64,000 bases of DNA from Pseudoalteromonas sp. H71 (GTDB lineage Bacteria; Pseudomonadota; Gammaproteobacteria; Enterobacterales; Alteromonadaceae). How positions within the stretch are numbered: the stretch's first letter is position 1; every line of letters begins with the position of its first letter. Under the pieces are notes generated by a model. That model was not told the origin of the DNA. It worked only from the letters and a program-made list of their open reading frames with translations, and did no database searches. Position numbers and translations under genes: made by a program. The stretch covers positions 39,185-103,184 of the forward strand of contig NZ_LODI01000002.1 in NCBI RefSeq assembly GCF_001468485.1, read 5' to 3'. This document shows positions 29,662 to 40,525 of this stretch, piece after piece.

Positions 29662-29931
29662 TTATTCAATTATATCGCCACGTAGTAAATACTTACATAC
29701 AGCTACTGTACTTACAAAACCCAGCATAGCTATTAATAATGCGGCCTCAAAGTACAACCCTGTTCCCATGCTTATACTGTATAAAACAATGAGCGCAATA
29801 ACATTAATGTACATAGTATCAAGCGCTAATACTCTATCGGGGATTGATGGGCCAATAATTAAACGCCATAAATTAAGCAGTAAAGAAAGTCCTATCATTG
29901 CGAAAACAATAAGTAATACAGTATCTAACAT
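29662..29931 (-). CDS. mrpF: Mrp Na+/H+ antiporter subunit F
   Basis: An 89-aa membrane protein with three predicted spans and the MrpF segment GPSIPDRVLALDT, which contains the conserved Asp. It overlaps mrpE by seven bases. Subunit of the Mrp complex in the inner membrane. Confidence 0.93.
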   Translation of the reverse strand: MLDTVLLIVFAMIGLSLLLNLWRLIIGPSIPDRVLALDTMYINVIALIVLYSISMGTGLYFEAALLIAMLGFVSTVAVCKYLLRGDIIE

Positions 29932-30461
29932 TGAAATATCTCCTTTAGTGGAGCTTCGTAGCGTTTTTTAATATGCTTGATAAGCTCAGCTTCGTCGTCA
30001 AGGTCAAGTACATGTATAAGCAAATAACGCTGCGTCATTTCCTCTCCCTCAGCTAACGACTCAGGAATAGGATACACCTCAGCACTTACAGTACCGGGAG
30101 TTAACGACACACTGCTTGCTAAAATTGTAATCGGCATATCGTGAGTTAAGTCTAATGGGACTTTAATAAATGCTGGGCGTAGTTTTTTGGAAGGCCCAAC
30201 AATTAATAACGCAACCTGTAAGTTAGCAACAATAATATCGTAAAGTACAATTACAAATTGTTTAAGAGCTAGCCCTGGCTTTAAAATTAGCGGCTGAGGA
30301 TCTCTAAATGAAAAGCTTAAAATAGGAATAAAAATAGCAAAAAATGTTGCCAGTACAATATGGCCAACCGACACACTATTGTTAAGCAACAACCATACTA
30401 TAAACAAAAATAAACTACGAAATGGCGTTGGTAACCACCGAAAACGGGCTTGTAGTCTCAT
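29925..30461 (-). CDS. mrpE: Mrp Na+/H+ antiporter subunit E
   Basis: A 178-aa protein with two N-terminal hydrophobic segments and a cytoplasmic domain containing SVSLTPGTVSAEV and LIHVLDLDDE, typical of MrpE. It shares one base with the end of mrpD and overlaps mrpF, so the operon is translated as a chain. Confidence 0.93.
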   Translation of the reverse strand: MRLQARFRWLPTPFRSLFLFIVWLLLNNSVSVGHIVLATFFAIFIPILSFSFRDPQPLILKPGLALKQFVIVLYDIIVANLQVALLIVGPSKKLRPAFIKVPLDLTHDMPITILASSVSLTPGTVSAEVYPIPESLAEGEEMTQRYLLIHVLDLDDEAELIKHIKKRYEAPLKEIFQC

Positions 30462-31978
30462 TACATGCCTCCTTTAAGTACAGCATTTATACCGCCGCTA
30501 ATATCATGTAACTGCGTAGCAGCACCTACCATGTACTCGCTAATCGGCCCACCGAAAATAACTAACAGCGGCGAACAAGCAAGTAAACCTATTATTACTG
30601 TTACTTGTAATGGGTTTGCATCAGCGCAGTCTGCGCTTTCGCTGCGTTTATCTTTTCTTTCCCAAAACAAGCTTGTACCCGCCCGAGAAAGTGCCACTAA
30701 CAGTGCAAAGCTTGTCACTAAATACACTGGCCAAAATACTAAGGCTTGCTCACTATTTAACGTCGATTTTAGTATCCATATTTTACCCACAAAGCCCGAT
30801 AGTGGCGGCATACCTACCACAGTTAAGGCTGCTACAACAAAGCATGCCCCAAGTAAAAGCGGCTGTTTAACTGCGCGCCCACCAACAAGCCTATCAGCAA
30901 CTTTACCGCGTTGCTTAGCAATTAAGTCAGCTAGTAAAAATAACGCAGCACTCACTAATGTTGAATGCACTAAGTAATACAACAACGCAGCCGTTGCATT
31001 TACATTTTGTAAAGCTACTAACGCGACTAAAGTACCCACAGACACTAAGACTAAATTAGCGGTTAACTTACGCAAATCTTGCGCAGCAATAGCGCCCATG
31101 GCGCCAACCACAATCGTTGCAATCGCTAATCCCCAAAGCCAAGGTTGTACCATGTGCTCAAGTGCACCCGCTTGTTCACCAAATATAACGGTGTAAACAC
31201 GCAGCATGGCATAAACCCCCACCTTAGTCATAATAGCAAATAAGGCTGCAACAACAGGTTTTGCGCTAGCATACGTATTTGGAAGCCATAAATGTAGCGG
31301 CAACAATGCGCCTTTTAAAGCAAATACAATAAGTAGTAATAAACCGCCGGCTTTAGCAATAAATACATCGTCGCCATTAAGTTGTGATACCTTTTGCGCC
31401 ATATCAGCAATATTCAATGTACCTAATACGCCATATAAAATACCTAAACCGATTAAAAATACACTCGAGCCCACTAAGTTTAGAATTACATATTGTAGTG
31501 CTGCACGTGTGTTTTGTTTGTCGCCACCGTGCATAAGTAATGCATACGATGCAATCAGTAAAACTTCAAAAAACACAAACAGGTTAAACAAATCACCGGT
31601 TAAAAAAGCGCCATTAACACCCAGCACTAAAAAATGAACCAGTGGGTGATAAAAGCTCCCTTTTTCATCATCGCCTGCACTGCCATATAAAATGGCCCCA
31701 AGCCCTAAAAACGAGGTTAGCGCTACGAGTAATGTTGATAGATTGTCGGCCACAAGTACTATCCCGTAGGGGGCTGACCAATCACCGATGGCATAAACAC
31801 TAATGCCTGTGTTGTAAATATGTATTAATAAAAACACACTAACAGCAAATGTAATAAGCGCCATAGTATTTGATGCGTATCGACGAATTTGTACACTTTT
31901 ACCGCAAGGTGGGAGTAACAAAATTACAGCTGCAAGCATAGGCAGTAAAATAGGTAACGAAGCTAAATGTTGGATCAT
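30461..31978 (-). CDS. mrpD: Mrp Na+/H+ antiporter subunit D
   Basis: A 505-aa subunit of the NuoL/M/N proton-translocating type with about 14 spans. Signature segments are FEVLLIASYALLMHGG with the key Glu, KGALLPLHLWLPNTYASA with the conserved Lys, and the SGFVGKIWILKS region. It overlaps mrpC by four bases. Confidence 0.95.
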   Translation of the reverse strand: MIQHLASLPILLPMLAAVILLLPPCGKSVQIRRYASNTMALITFAVSVFLLIHIYNTGISVYAIGDWSAPYGIVLVADNLSTLLVALTSFLGLGAILYGSAGDDEKGSFYHPLVHFLVLGVNGAFLTGDLFNLFVFFEVLLIASYALLMHGGDKQNTRAALQYVILNLVGSSVFLIGLGILYGVLGTLNIADMAQKVSQLNGDDVFIAKAGGLLLLIVFALKGALLPLHLWLPNTYASAKPVVAALFAIMTKVGVYAMLRVYTVIFGEQAGALEHMVQPWLWGLAIATIVVGAMGAIAAQDLRKLTANLVLVSVGTLVALVALQNVNATAALLYYLVHSTLVSAALFLLADLIAKQRGKVADRLVGGRAVKQPLLLGACFVVAALTVVGMPPLSGFVGKIWILKSTLNSEQALVFWPVYLVTSFALLVALSRAGTSLFWERKDKRSESADCADANPLQVTVIIGLLACSPLLVIFGGPISEYMVGAATQLHDISGGINAVLKGGM

Positions 31979-32328
31979 TTTTGCTCCTTACTTGCTGCAG
32001 CTGATTTAACGGGGCTTCCATCAACGTGGTCGCTTCCTAAATCAGCACGTCCACGAATAGCCAAAATAACCACAAATGCTGTCATTGCAAAACCAATTAC
32101 AATTGCGGTTAAAACCAAGGCTTGAGGAAGTGGATCGGCGTAATCTGCACCGGTACCAAGCACCACGGCTTTGTTTATAGTTAAACGCCCTGATGAAAAT
32201 AAAAATAAGTTTACTGCATATGAAATCATGGTAAGACCCAGTACAACAGGAAACGTACGTGCTCTTAACAGTAAAAATATACCGCAGCTAACTAATACAC
32301 CAACGCACGATGCGTATAATAGCTCCAT
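31975..32328 (-). CDS. mrpC: Mrp Na+/H+ antiporter subunit C
   Basis: A 117-aa NuoK-like subunit with three spans. The family pattern is visible in VVLGLTMISYAVNLFLF and in DPLPQALVLTAIVIG. The charged C-terminal tail is unremarkable. It shares its first base with the mrpA stop. Confidence 0.95.
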   Translation of the reverse strand: MELLYASCVGVLVSCGIFLLLRARTFPVVLGLTMISYAVNLFLFSSGRLTINKAVVLGTGADYADPLPQALVLTAIVIGFAMTAFVVILAIRGRADLGSDHVDGSPVKSAAASKEQK

Positions 32329-35120
32329 TAAATATTCACCTCTTTTTTAGGGGCATCGGAAGTCATATTACCCAAACTAGCTAAAATCATTAATGTTGCA
32401 CCTACAACTGTGAGGTACACGCCAAGGTCAAACACAATTGCACTAGCAAGTTCTGTTTTACCTACAAATGGAATATCAAAGTAATCGAACCACGTGGTTA
32501 AAAATGGTCTACCAAAAAACCAACTACCCACACCGGTAAACATTGCTATACCTATACCCGAGGCGATAATTTTACGGTAGTTGATATCAAAGCGCTCGGT
32601 GATCCAATTAGAGCCATGCGCCATGTACTGTAAAATAAAGGCTATTGACGTAACTAAACCAGCAATAAAGCCACCGCCGGGTAAGTTATGACCACGCAAG
32701 AATATATATGCTGATACTAACAATGCCAGCGGTAATAAACTTTGTGAAATACTTGCAAGTAAAATTGGGTATCGTTCACGCGCCCAAGGACGCCCTTCAC
32801 TGTCACTAGCTGGCATAAATAGCGGAATACGCGATAACACTTTAAATATACCTAGTGCAGCAATGCCCAATACCGTTATTTCACCTAGGGTGTCAAACCC
32901 TCTAAAGTCGACCAGTATAACGTTAACTACGTTTGTGCCACCGCCACCCGTTTTAGCATTAGCTACAAAGTAATCAGAAATAGAATTTAATGGGCGCGTT
33001 AGTATTGCATAACAAATACTAGCAACTACGACACCAATAGTAGAAGCAATCCCTAAGTCGCGTAGCACTCGCAACGAGCTCGACTCTTTAGGCGTATGCT
33101 GCGGTAAAAAGAACAGCGCAAGCATTAGCAATATAATGGTGGCAACTTCAACTGTTAGCTGAGTTAACGCTAAATCTGGCGCAGAAAAACGAGTGAATAA
33201 GACCGACACCATTAAACCAACAATAGAAAGCATTAACAGTGCGACCATTCTTGATCTGTGCCAAATAACGGTGGCTATTGCCCCAATTATTAATAAACCA
33301 GCACCAATCGCATTATGCACATCAACAGGTGTGCGCGGCATACTGCCGGCTAATTGTTGCATTTCAAATAATGGCCAACCTGCACAAAGTAATACCACGC
33401 CCAGCATAATAACTAAGTAACGCTGTAAAGAACCGTTTTCAGTACTGTTAATTTTACTTTGACACCATGCAACGACACTCAGCACGGCACGCTCAAAGGT
33501 TTTTTTAGCATTGAGTGTGGGTAATGACGCCTGAAATTGAAATAAATATTTGCGATTTACGTAAATGAACAAACCACCAACAACAGCCATTGCACTCATC
33601 AGTAACGGCAAATTAAAACCATGCCAAATTGTTAATTTATACTCTGGCATCGCCTCCCCTAATACTGCTAATGAAGCTGCAGATAAAATACTATCAACAG
33701 TAAAGCTTGGGAAAATACCTACCAAAATACACAGTACAACCAGTATTTCTATTGGCACTCGCATATAGCGTGGAGGTTCATGCGGTGTTCGCGGTAAATC
33801 TATTGGGTCACCGTTAAAAAATACATCGTGAATAAAGCGGGCTGAATAGGCAACTGCAAATGCACCAGCCACCGTCGCAAGCACCGGTATTAACCATGAC
33901 ATAGAGCCAAGTACTTGCTGATGGAGTGTTTCGGCAAAAAACATTTCTTTAGATAAGAAACCATTGAGCAGAGGCACGCCCGCCATAGCTGCAGCAGCAA
34001 CCATAGCAAGGGTTGCAGTATAAGGCATAAACCGCCACATACCATTGAGTTTACGCATATCACGCGTACCAGTTTCATGGTCAATAATACCGGTTGCCAT
34101 AAATAGCGAGGCTTTAAATGTCGCATGGTTAATTATATGAAATATGGCTGCCACCGTTGCAAGCTCGGTATCAAGGCCAAGTAATAGCGTGATCAAACCT
34201 AAGTGGCTAATTGTCGAATATGCAAGTAACCCCTTTAAATCGTGCTTAAATAACGCAATGTAAGCACCAAACAGCAGGGTAGCTAAACCCGTTAAACCAA
34301 CTAATAAAAACCACATCTCGGTCCCAGCTAAAGCTGGATAGAAACGCGCAAGTAAAAAGATACCTGCTTTAACCATTGTTGCTGAGTGTAAATAAGCGCT
34401 AACAGGCGTAGGCGCAGCCATGGCATGGGGTAACCAAAAGTGAAACGGAAACTGAGCCGACTTAGTAAATGCCCCCAGCAATACTAGAACAAGTGCTAAT
34501 TCGTACAAATCATGGGATTGTATAATGGCTTTGCTCGCTAAAATAACATCTAAGTCGTAACTGCCAACAATGTCCCCTAACAACATTAACCCGCCAAGTA
34601 GTGCTAAACCGCCTGCACCCGTTACAGCTAGCGCCATTCGCGCGCCCTTACGCGCTTCAGATTTATGCCACCAATAGCTTATCAATAAAAAAGAACTGAT
34701 ACTGGTCAATTCCCAAAATAACCATAGTTGTATAACGTTATTAGACATAACAATACCTAGCATTGCCGTCATAAATAACATTAAGTAGCTATAAAGCTTA
34801 GCCATTGAGTCATTAGCGCTGAGGTAATAACGTGTATATACAATAACAAGCAAACCAATGCCTAGTATCATAAACATAAACAAGAGGCTTAAACCGTCTA
34901 TACGAAGCGATAAATCAAGCCCAATAGATGGGATCCACGCTAATGAATAGCGAATAGTTTCACCAGAAAGAACCGCAGGCGCGTGGTATAAAGTAATAGC
35001 CAAAGCGGTTAACGGTGCAAGCACAGTAATAAATGTACTTTGATTGCGAGAAAGTTTGCCTGTGAATGCAGAAATAACACTGCCAATCAAGGATAACAAG
35101 GGTATCCAGAGCAAAGTCAT
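32328..35120 (-). CDS. mrpA: Mrp Na+/H+ antiporter fused subunits A and B
   Basis: A 930-aa membrane protein. Residues 1 to about 500 form a NuoL-like antiporter core ([19 protein letters not shown], then [23 protein letters not shown] as two adjacent segments). A middle MrpA-specific region (about 600-760) contains the [14 protein letters not shown] segment. The C-terminal 130 or so residues match subunit B, with [14 protein letters not shown]. Fusion of A with B and a six-gene order A'CDEFG define the group 2 Mrp type found in many marine gammaproteobacteria. It exports Na+ and supports pH and salt tolerance. It is the first gene of the operon; the 200 bases upstream hold no clear promoter. 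Confidence 0.95.
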   Translation of the reverse strand: MTLLWIPLLSLIGSVISAFTGKLSRNQSTFITVLAPLTALAITLYHAPAVLSGETIRYSLAWIPSIGLDLSLRIDGLSLLFMFMILGIGLLVIVYTRYYLSANDSMAKLYSYLMLFMTAMLGIVMSNNVIQLWLFWELTSISSFLLISYWWHKSEARKGARMALAVTGAGGLALLGGLMLLGDIVGSYDLDVILASKAIIQSHDLYELALVLVLLGAFTKSAQFPFHFWLPHAMAAPTPVSAYLHSATMVKAGIFLLARFYPALAGTEMWFLLVGLTGLATLLFGAYIALFKHDLKGLLAYSTISHLGLITLLLGLDTELATVAAIFHIINHATFKASLFMATGIIDHETGTRDMRKLNGMWRFMPYTATLAMVAAAAMAGVPLLNGFLSKEMFFAETLHQQVLGSMSWLIPVLATVAGAFAVAYSARFIHDVFFNGDPIDLPRTPHEPPRYMRVPIEILVVLCILVGIFPSFTVDSILSAASLAVLGEAMPEYKLTIWHGFNLPLLMSAMAVVGGLFIYVNRKYLFQFQASLPTLNAKKTFERAVLSVVAWCQSKINSTENGSLQRYLVIMLGVVLLCAGWPLFEMQQLAGSMPRTPVDVHNAIGAGLLIIGAIATVIWHRSRMVALLMLSIVGLMVSVLFTRFSAPDLALTQLTVEVATIILLMLALFFLPQHTPKESSSLRVLRDLGIASTIGVVVASICYAILTRPLNSISDYFVANAKTGGGGTNVVNVILVDFRGFDTLGEITVLGIAALGIFKVLSRIPLFMPASDSEGRPWARERYPILLASISQSLLPLALLVSAYIFLRGHNLPGGGFIAGLVTSIAFILQYMAHGSNWITERFDINYRKIIASGIGIAMFTGVGSWFFGRPFLTTWFDYFDIPFVGKTELASAIVFDLGVYLTVVGATLMILASLGNMTSDAPKKEVNI

Positions 35121-35320
35121 AATGTAGGGCCTTTTATAATCATAAGTTTATCAGGGCGCCACTTTTATACATTAAGTGATGCTTTTACTGCCTGTTTTTA
35201 AACGACATTAATGGTAATAGTTATACTCAATAACACATATTTTGTCTATAAAAAGCGAAGCATGTTGAGTTAATTTAAAGAGGGAAAATAGGGACTTAAA
35301 AACCTATGGTTATAAACATA

Positions 35321-36430
35321 TTAACGCTTAATTTTATCTATATGTGCCAACCAAAGGGCCCTGTATTGATCAGAAAGCGTGATCTGCTGATATTCTAGAA
35401 TTGACCAGTCTTTACTTGGTTTGTAGGCTACACCGCCAATCTGGCAGCTTTTACTTTTATGCCAACCATTTGGTGATTTTTCACCTTTTTGTGCAATATA
35501 CAAGTTAGGAGCAACTAAACCTCTCCTTTTACACAACCACGCTTGCTTAGACTTGGGTAAAATATATTCATCTTCAAAGCCATTAAAGTGCATTAGCTCG
35601 TGCAAAAAAATACCATAATTAGCGCCTGAATTTAATTGCATAACGCCACGTCTAACATTAGCACTTCCATATTTGGGCATCATCACAACAAAATCAAATT
35701 CTCTTAAAAGCTGTTTATTTATTAACGCTGATTGCCAATCACAATTAGCCGCTTTGCTCATGCTATTAGTGCATTTTAAAGCACCTGCCACATATACTGG
35801 TTTACTAAAACAAAAAGCGCCCCGTCTTGGTTCAGGTTTTTTATTATAGGTTTTTATTAATGCCGACAACTTATAAAGTCCACTTCGATGATCGCTCATC
35901 GTTAAAACATTAAACTGGCATTTTTGATTTGCCAAAATATTAGAGTCTAACGATAAAAACTCCAATGAATGTAAAAATGGCTTAGGGATCTGTGTGTGAA
36001 TAACACCATTGTGTAAATTAAAATGATTTAATACAAAACCAGGCTTAAGGTACCCTAACGTGTTTAATATATTAAGATCGCCCCATTGCTCAGTAGCGAG
36101 TAGTTGCTCCGATAAGTTAGTAATCTGAGCATTATTTATATTGGGTAAACTTGCCCACCAAAATAATTTAGCAGCTTTGATCTGTTTTGCCTTGAGCAGA
36201 TGTAAAGAATACTCGTATTGCGCAGTAGGAATTTGATGCCTAGCAAGTAGGCCAAGGGTGTTTTTAGGCAGCTTATTTATACGTGCTAAAAAGTAGTGTG
36301 GAAATTGCCAATATAATTGCAGCGGATTGGCCTTGGCATTTAAAACCTGCCAAAAACCAATACCGCCATAACTGTTACTCGACCCTGCTATTGATAAGCT
36401 AAAAAGTAACGCGATTGTTGCTCTTAACAC
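35321..36430 (-). CDS. Secreted putative zinc metalloprotease, coupled to nlpI
   Basis: A 369-aa exported protein I cannot name. Signal peptide (about residues 1-18), a helical N-terminal half with an LKAKQIKAAKLFWWASLP repeat-like segment, and a C-terminal catalytic-looking domain with HELMHFNGFEDEY. His277, Glu278 and His281 form HExxH; Gly284 and Asp287 complete HExxHxxGxxD, the metzincin pattern, and the following DEY recalls M64 peptidases. Six or more Cys (for example near 171, 207, 220, 230, 300, 329) suggest disulphides in the periplasm. It starts with GTG one base after the nlpI stop, so it is almost certainly cotranslated with nlpI. Confidence 0.75.
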   Translation of the reverse strand: MLRATIALLFSLSIAGSSNSYGGIGFWQVLNAKANPLQLYWQFPHYFLARINKLPKNTLGLLARHQIPTAQYEYSLHLLKAKQIKAAKLFWWASLPNINNAQITNLSEQLLATEQWGDLNILNTLGYLKPGFVLNHFNLHNGVIHTQIPKPFLHSLEFLSLDSNILANQKCQFNVLTMSDHRSGLYKLSALIKTYNKKPEPRRGAFCFSKPVYVAGALKCTNSMSKAANCDWQSALINKQLLREFDFVVMMPKYGSANVRRGVMQLNSGANYGIFLHELMHFNGFEDEYILPKSKQAWLCKRRGLVAPNLYIAQKGEKSPNGWHKSKSCQIGGVAYKPSKDWSILEYQQITLSDQYRALWLAHIDKIKR

Positions 36431-36431
36431 A

Positions 36432-37310
36432 CTAACTTGCGTCTGCTTCCATTAACAGCTCAAGTTCTAAACGTGCATATTTGTATTCAATAAACTCATG
36501 AACGTTTGTAGACAGTGCCAATCTAAAATAATCCGCAGCGACATAGGTATCACCTGCAGCTTGATGTAGTTTAGCTAAGTAAAAATAAGCTTCGCACAAA
36601 CGTTGTGCATATTCTTGCTCTGACTTAACGCCATCGCTAACGCCAGATAAAAATGCATGCTCACTCATATCACCCGCAAAAAGTGAAATTAGCTGATAAG
36701 CCCATTGTGAGTCATCAAGCGCTTTAGAATTGGTTTTTAGTTCGGCGAGCGCTGAGTCTTTATCTAATTTAGCTTGTGCTAAATAAACCCACAACACACG
36801 GTAAGGATCATTGGGAGAACGCGCTAAAAATTGGCTAAAATCGGTCTTTGCAATACTAGGCCTATCGCCATAGTACAATGCAATGCCCCGGTTTAAATAA
36901 GCATACTCATGTTCTTCATCCAGCTCTAAAGCAGAATCAAAAAGCTCATACGCTTTTTCGTATTGCTGCATTAATGTATGTTGAATACCTAAAAAATTAT
37001 AAACTTCGGCTAAGTCTGGCTTAAGCTTTACAGCACGGTTGAAGTCAATACGCGACAATGTCGTCATACCTAAGCTGTCAAACAGTACTCCCCGATCATA
37101 ATATAATTTAGCTTGTTGCTCGGGTGTTAAATCAGCTCTGTTGAGTAACTCAGAATAACGCGCTATGGCTATTTCACTGCGAAAATCAGACGCTAATGGT
37201 GCTGTAAAAGGCACATTCACCACTGGTGTTGGTTCTGATTGAGTTGTTGTTTGGCAAGCGCTTAAAGACAAAATAGCAAAAGACGCCAAAGCAATGTGTT
37301 TGAATATCAT
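36432..37310 (-). CDS. nlpI: NlpI-type TPR lipoprotein
   Basis: A 292-aa outer-membrane lipoprotein with lipobox LSAC and an array of tetratricopeptide repeats (for example YYDRGVLFDSLGMTTLSRID, then YAYLNRGIALYYG). In E. coli NlpI is an adaptor that brings proteases and peptidoglycan hydrolases together, notably Prc with MepS. ATG 37310 is chosen for its AAGGA site and for a normal signal peptide. It lies downstream of pnp as in E. coli, but here a metalloprotease-like gene follows it after a single base. Confidence 0.9.
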   Translation of the reverse strand: MIFKHIALASFAILSLSACQTTTQSEPTPVVNVPFTAPLASDFRSEIAIARYSELLNRADLTPEQQAKLYYDRGVLFDSLGMTTLSRIDFNRAVKLKPDLAEVYNFLGIQHTLMQQYEKAYELFDSALELDEEHEYAYLNRGIALYYGDRPSIAKTDFSQFLARSPNDPYRVLWVYLAQAKLDKDSALAELKTNSKALDDSQWAYQLISLFAGDMSEHAFLSGVSDGVKSEQEYAQRLCEAYFYLAKLHQAAGDTYVAADYFRLALSTNVHEFIEYKYARLELELLMEADAS

Positions 37311-37452
37311 TAAAATCCTTAATACCAAGGTTGGTAGCTCTAAGACTGACGACGACCAATTTGGTTCATAATCACATATACACTGTATATCATCGTAAGT
37401 AATCGAACCTCCTTGAATAATCTTTGTTTAAATTCAAGTTCCTCATTAAAGC

Positions 37453-37484
37453 ATAAAAAAAGGGGCTAAACAGCCCCCTTTTAT
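37453..37484 (-). terminator. Terminator of pnp
   Basis: GGGGCT and AGCCCC (37462-37477) flanked by A and T runs, about 36 bases after the pnp stop codon. On the minus strand seven U follow the stem. Confidence 0.85.
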
Positions 37485-37519
37485 ATTATCCAGTAAATAT
37501 CTGGATTAAGCATTAGCAA

Positions 37520-39631
37520 TTACGCGTCAGTTGGCGCATCAGATTCCATTGCTTCTTTAATACTTAGACGTACACGGCCTTGGCGATCTACTTCTAGTAC
37601 TTTAACTTTAACTTCTTGACCTTCGCTAAGGTGGTCAGCAACGTTATTAACGCGCTCAGTACTAATTTGAGAAATATGTACTAAACCATCTTTACCAGGA
37701 AGAATGTTTACGAACGCACCAAAATCTACGATTCGTACAACTTTACCTTCGTAAATAGTACCTACTTCAAGTTCAGCTGTTAGTTGCTCGATACGGCTGA
37801 TTGCATTTGCAGCACTTTCACCGTCAGTAGCGGCAATTTTAATTGTACCGTCGTCACCAATCTCAATCGTTGTACCTGTTTCTTCAGTAAGCTGACGAAT
37901 AGTAGCGCCACCTTTACCGATAACTTCAGCGATTTTCTTCTGTGGAATTTTCATTGTGTAAATGCGTGGAGCAAACATTGAAAGCTCTTCAGAAGGAGCA
38001 GAAATAGCTTCGTCCATAACTTCTAAGATGTGTAAACGTGCTGCTTTTGCTTGTTTAAGCGCAATTTGCATGATTTCTTGCGTGATACCTTCAATTTTAA
38101 TATCCATTTGAAGTGCAGTAATACCTGCAGCAGTACCCGCTACTTTAAAGTCCATGTCACCTAAGTGATCTTCATCACCTAAGATGTCAGAAAGAACAAC
38201 GAATTTCTCGTCTTCTTTTACTAGACCCATCGCAATACCTGCAACAGATGCTTTAATTGGCACACCTGCGTTCATCAGTGCCAGTGAAGTACCACATACA
38301 GACGCCATTGAAGATGAACCGTTTGATTCAGTGATTTCAGATACTACACGGATTGAGTAAGGGAAATCTGTTAGCGTAGGCATAACTGCTGCAATACCAC
38401 GCTTAGCTAGGTTACCGTGGCCGATTTCACGACGCTTAGGAGAACCTACAAAACCTGTTTCACCTACACAGAATGGAGGGAAGTTATAGTTAAGCATAAA
38501 GTGGTTTTTGTGTGTGCCAGTCAAGTCATCGATTAACTGTGAGTCACGCTCTGTACCAAGCGTAGCCGTAACTAATGCTTGAGTTTCACCACGTGTAAAG
38601 ATAGCAGAACCGTGAGTACGCGGTAATACGCCAGTCATTACGTCTAGTGCGCGGATCATATCTGGTTCACGACCATCGATACGCTTTTCGCCTGCAGCGA
38701 TACGGCCACGAACAATTTTCTTCTCAAGTGAACCGAATACCTTACCCACTTCTTGCTTATCAAGCGTTTCGCCTTCAGCAAGCTCGCTTGATAGTGCTTC
38801 GATAACTGCATCTTTAGCTACGCCAAGTGCTTCTTTACGCGCTACTTTATCAGTGATACGGTAAGCTTCGCCTACTTTATCAGCAGCAAGTTCAGCTACT
38901 TTCTCTTCAAGAGATACGTTTTTCTCAGGTGCAGTCCAATCCCAAGTAGGCTTGCCTGCTTCTGCTTTAAATTCGTTAATAGCGTTGATGATAGCTTGAG
39001 ATTGCTCATGGCCATATACAACAGCGCCTAGCATTACGTCTTCTGCAAGAACGTCTGCTTCAGATTCAACCATAAGTACCGCGTTATCTGTACCCGCTAC
39101 TACTAAATCTAGTTGGCTTTCTTCAAGTTCTTTTAACGTTGGGTTAAGAACATATTCGCCACCAATGTAACCAACACGCGCAGCACCAATTGGACCACTG
39201 AACGGGATGCCAGAGATAGCAAGCGCCGCAGATGTACCAATCATTGCAACCATATCAGGTTGGATCTCAGGGTTAACAGACACAACCGTTGCAATAACTT
39301 GTACTTCGTTAACGAAACCATTTGGGAAAAGTGGACGAATTGGACGGTCAATAAGACGTGCTATTAGTGTTTCACCGTCGTTTGGACGACCTTCACGCTT
39401 AAGGAAACCACCTGGGATACGACCTGCAGCGTACATACGTTCTTGGTAGTTAACTGTTAGTGGGAAAAAGTCTTGGCCAGGTTGTGCTTCACGCTTACCA
39501 ACAACAGTTACTAAAACTGACGTGTCGCCAATGCTTGCTAAAACTGCACCATCTGCTTGACGCGCAATTGCGCCTGTTTCTAGAGTTACAGTGTGTTGAC
39601 CTAGTTGAAATTCTTTTATAATTGCTTGCAC
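37520..39631 (-). CDS. pnp: Polyribonucleotide nucleotidyltransferase (PNPase)
   Basis: A 703-aa phosphorolytic 3'-5' exoribonuclease and degradosome component. Two RNase PH domains, with conserved [16 protein letters not shown] and a [15 protein letters not shown] active-site segment in the second, then a KH domain (about 555-615; [14 protein letters not shown]) and an S1 domain (about 620-690). Its length equals the E. coli protein. It follows rpsO as usual, with a long structured leader that suggests RNase III-dependent autoregulation. Confidence 0.98.
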   Translation of the reverse strand: MQAIIKEFQLGQHTVTLETGAIARQADGAVLASIGDTSVLVTVVGKREAQPGQDFFPLTVNYQERMYAAGRIPGGFLKREGRPNDGETLIARLIDRPIRPLFPNGFVNEVQVIATVVSVNPEIQPDMVAMIGTSAALAISGIPFSGPIGAARVGYIGGEYVLNPTLKELEESQLDLVVAGTDNAVLMVESEADVLAEDVMLGAVVYGHEQSQAIINAINEFKAEAGKPTWDWTAPEKNVSLEEKVAELAADKVGEAYRITDKVARKEALGVAKDAVIEALSSELAEGETLDKQEVGKVFGSLEKKIVRGRIAAGEKRIDGREPDMIRALDVMTGVLPRTHGSAIFTRGETQALVTATLGTERDSQLIDDLTGTHKNHFMLNYNFPPFCVGETGFVGSPKRREIGHGNLAKRGIAAVMPTLTDFPYSIRVVSEITESNGSSSMASVCGTSLALMNAGVPIKASVAGIAMGLVKEDEKFVVLSDILGDEDHLGDMDFKVAGTAAGITALQMDIKIEGITQEIMQIALKQAKAARLHILEVMDEAISAPSEELSMFAPRIYTMKIPQKKIAEVIGKGGATIRQLTEETGTTIEIGDDGTIKIAATDGESAANAISRIEQLTAELEVGTIYEGKVVRIVDFGAFVNILPGKDGLVHISQISTERVNNVADHLSEGQEVKVKVLEVDRQGRVRLSIKEAMESDAPTDA

Positions 39632-39673
39632 TTAAAATATCCTTTAAATCTAAATAAGTGTTCCATCAAAGTA

Positions 39674-39767
39674 CCAATTACAGTACATAATTGTATTCAG
39701 TTGGAAATCAATTAAGTACTACAATTGGCAATGATGTTATTAACTGTAGATAAACCTTTTTATCTAC
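39674..39767 (-). promoter_or_regulatory. Structured pnp leader: 5' hairpin plus long RNase III-like duplex
   Basis: A TATACT box (39774-39779 on the minus strand) would start a transcript near 39767. The first 22 bases form a perfect 9-bp hairpin (39746-39767). Next comes a long stem: arms 39674-39686 and 39716-39728 pair over 13 positions with two G-U pairs, then after one mismatch six more pairs close on a 15-base loop. The E. coli pnp leader has a comparable double-stem structure cut by RNase III. The remaining gap to rpsO (39768-40103) shows nothing else recognisable. Confidence 0.7.
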
Positions 39768-40103
39768 GCGCATAGTATATACCAAAGCCACGTAAAAATG
39801 CGAGTCTAGCAAACAGTTTATAGTATGTATGTTTATCATCTAAATGGGTTGAATTAACGAGAAAAACTGCGCACAGCTTTATAGAAGACTTTTATACTAA
39901 TCCGCTTAATAAAGTGATCTATTTTAAGAGTGGAAAAACGTGTAAATAACTAAGCAAAAAAATTGCTATTAAGTTGTTCTCAAAATAAATTTTTAACGCG
40001 AATAGTGACACGTTTAGCCCCGCAACATGGTTAAGTATTATTGCGGATTGGTGTAAATATTATGGCCAGTTACTAGTCGATGTTATTTTCTAAATTTCAG
40101 GCA

Positions 40104-40128
40104 CAAAAAAAGGAGCTATAAAGCTCCT
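40104..40128 (-). terminator. Terminator of rpsO
   Basis: AGGAGCT / AGCTCCT with a four-base loop (40111-40128), followed on the minus strand by seven U, 19 bases after rpsO. It explains why pnp has its own promoter region. Confidence 0.88.
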
Positions 40129-40146
40129 TTTCTCGTAATCAAGTTC

Positions 40147-40416
40147 TTAGCGACGTAGGCCAAGCTCTTGGATTAACGCAGTATAACGCGAGATATCTTT
40201 ACCTTTAAGGTAATCAAGCAATTTACGGCGAGTGCTTACTTTACGAAGCAGACCACGACGTGAGTGGAAGTCATGCTTGTGATCAGCAAAGTGACCTTGA
40301 AGCTTGTTGATATCAAAAGTAAGTAATGCTACTTGTACTTCAGGTGAACCAGTGTCGCCTTCAGCACGTGCGAATTTAGCAATGATATCGATTTTTTCTT
40401 GATTGCTTAGTGACAT
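40147..40416 (-). CDS. rpsO: Ribosomal protein S15
   Basis: An 89-aa primary 16S rRNA-binding protein of the small subunit. Typical features are the N-terminal helix ending [18 protein letters not shown] and the C-terminal [16 protein letters not shown]. The ATG is preceded by TTGGAG. Its own promoter lies upstream, just past the truB stop. Confidence 0.98.
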   Translation of the reverse strand: MSLSNQEKIDIIAKFARAEGDTGSPEVQVALLTFDINKLQGHFADHKHDFHSRRGLLRKVSTRRKLLDYLKGKDISRYTALIQELGLRR

Positions 40417-40489
40417 AATAACTCCAAAAATTAAATTTAAAAGGTGTCTTAGCCGATCACTAATTCAGCCAAAACGATTAAGCGGGCGT

Positions 40490-40517
40490 ATTCTAACAAG
40501 TATAAGAATAACTACAA
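40490..40517 (-). promoter_or_regulatory. Promoter of rpsO
   Basis: On the minus strand TTGTAG, a 16-base spacer and TAGAAT, followed by a G+C-rich ACGCCCGC stretch of the kind that makes ribosomal promoters respond to ppGpp. It begins a few bases after the truB stop codon. Confidence 0.6.
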
Positions 40518-40525
40518 GTTAAACT

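Noticed and set aside
29438-29971. Open frame of 177 codons on the plus strand opposite mrpE, mrpF and mrpG.
   Set aside because: It lies wholly antisense to three well-conserved membrane-protein genes and shows no family motif or ribosome site.
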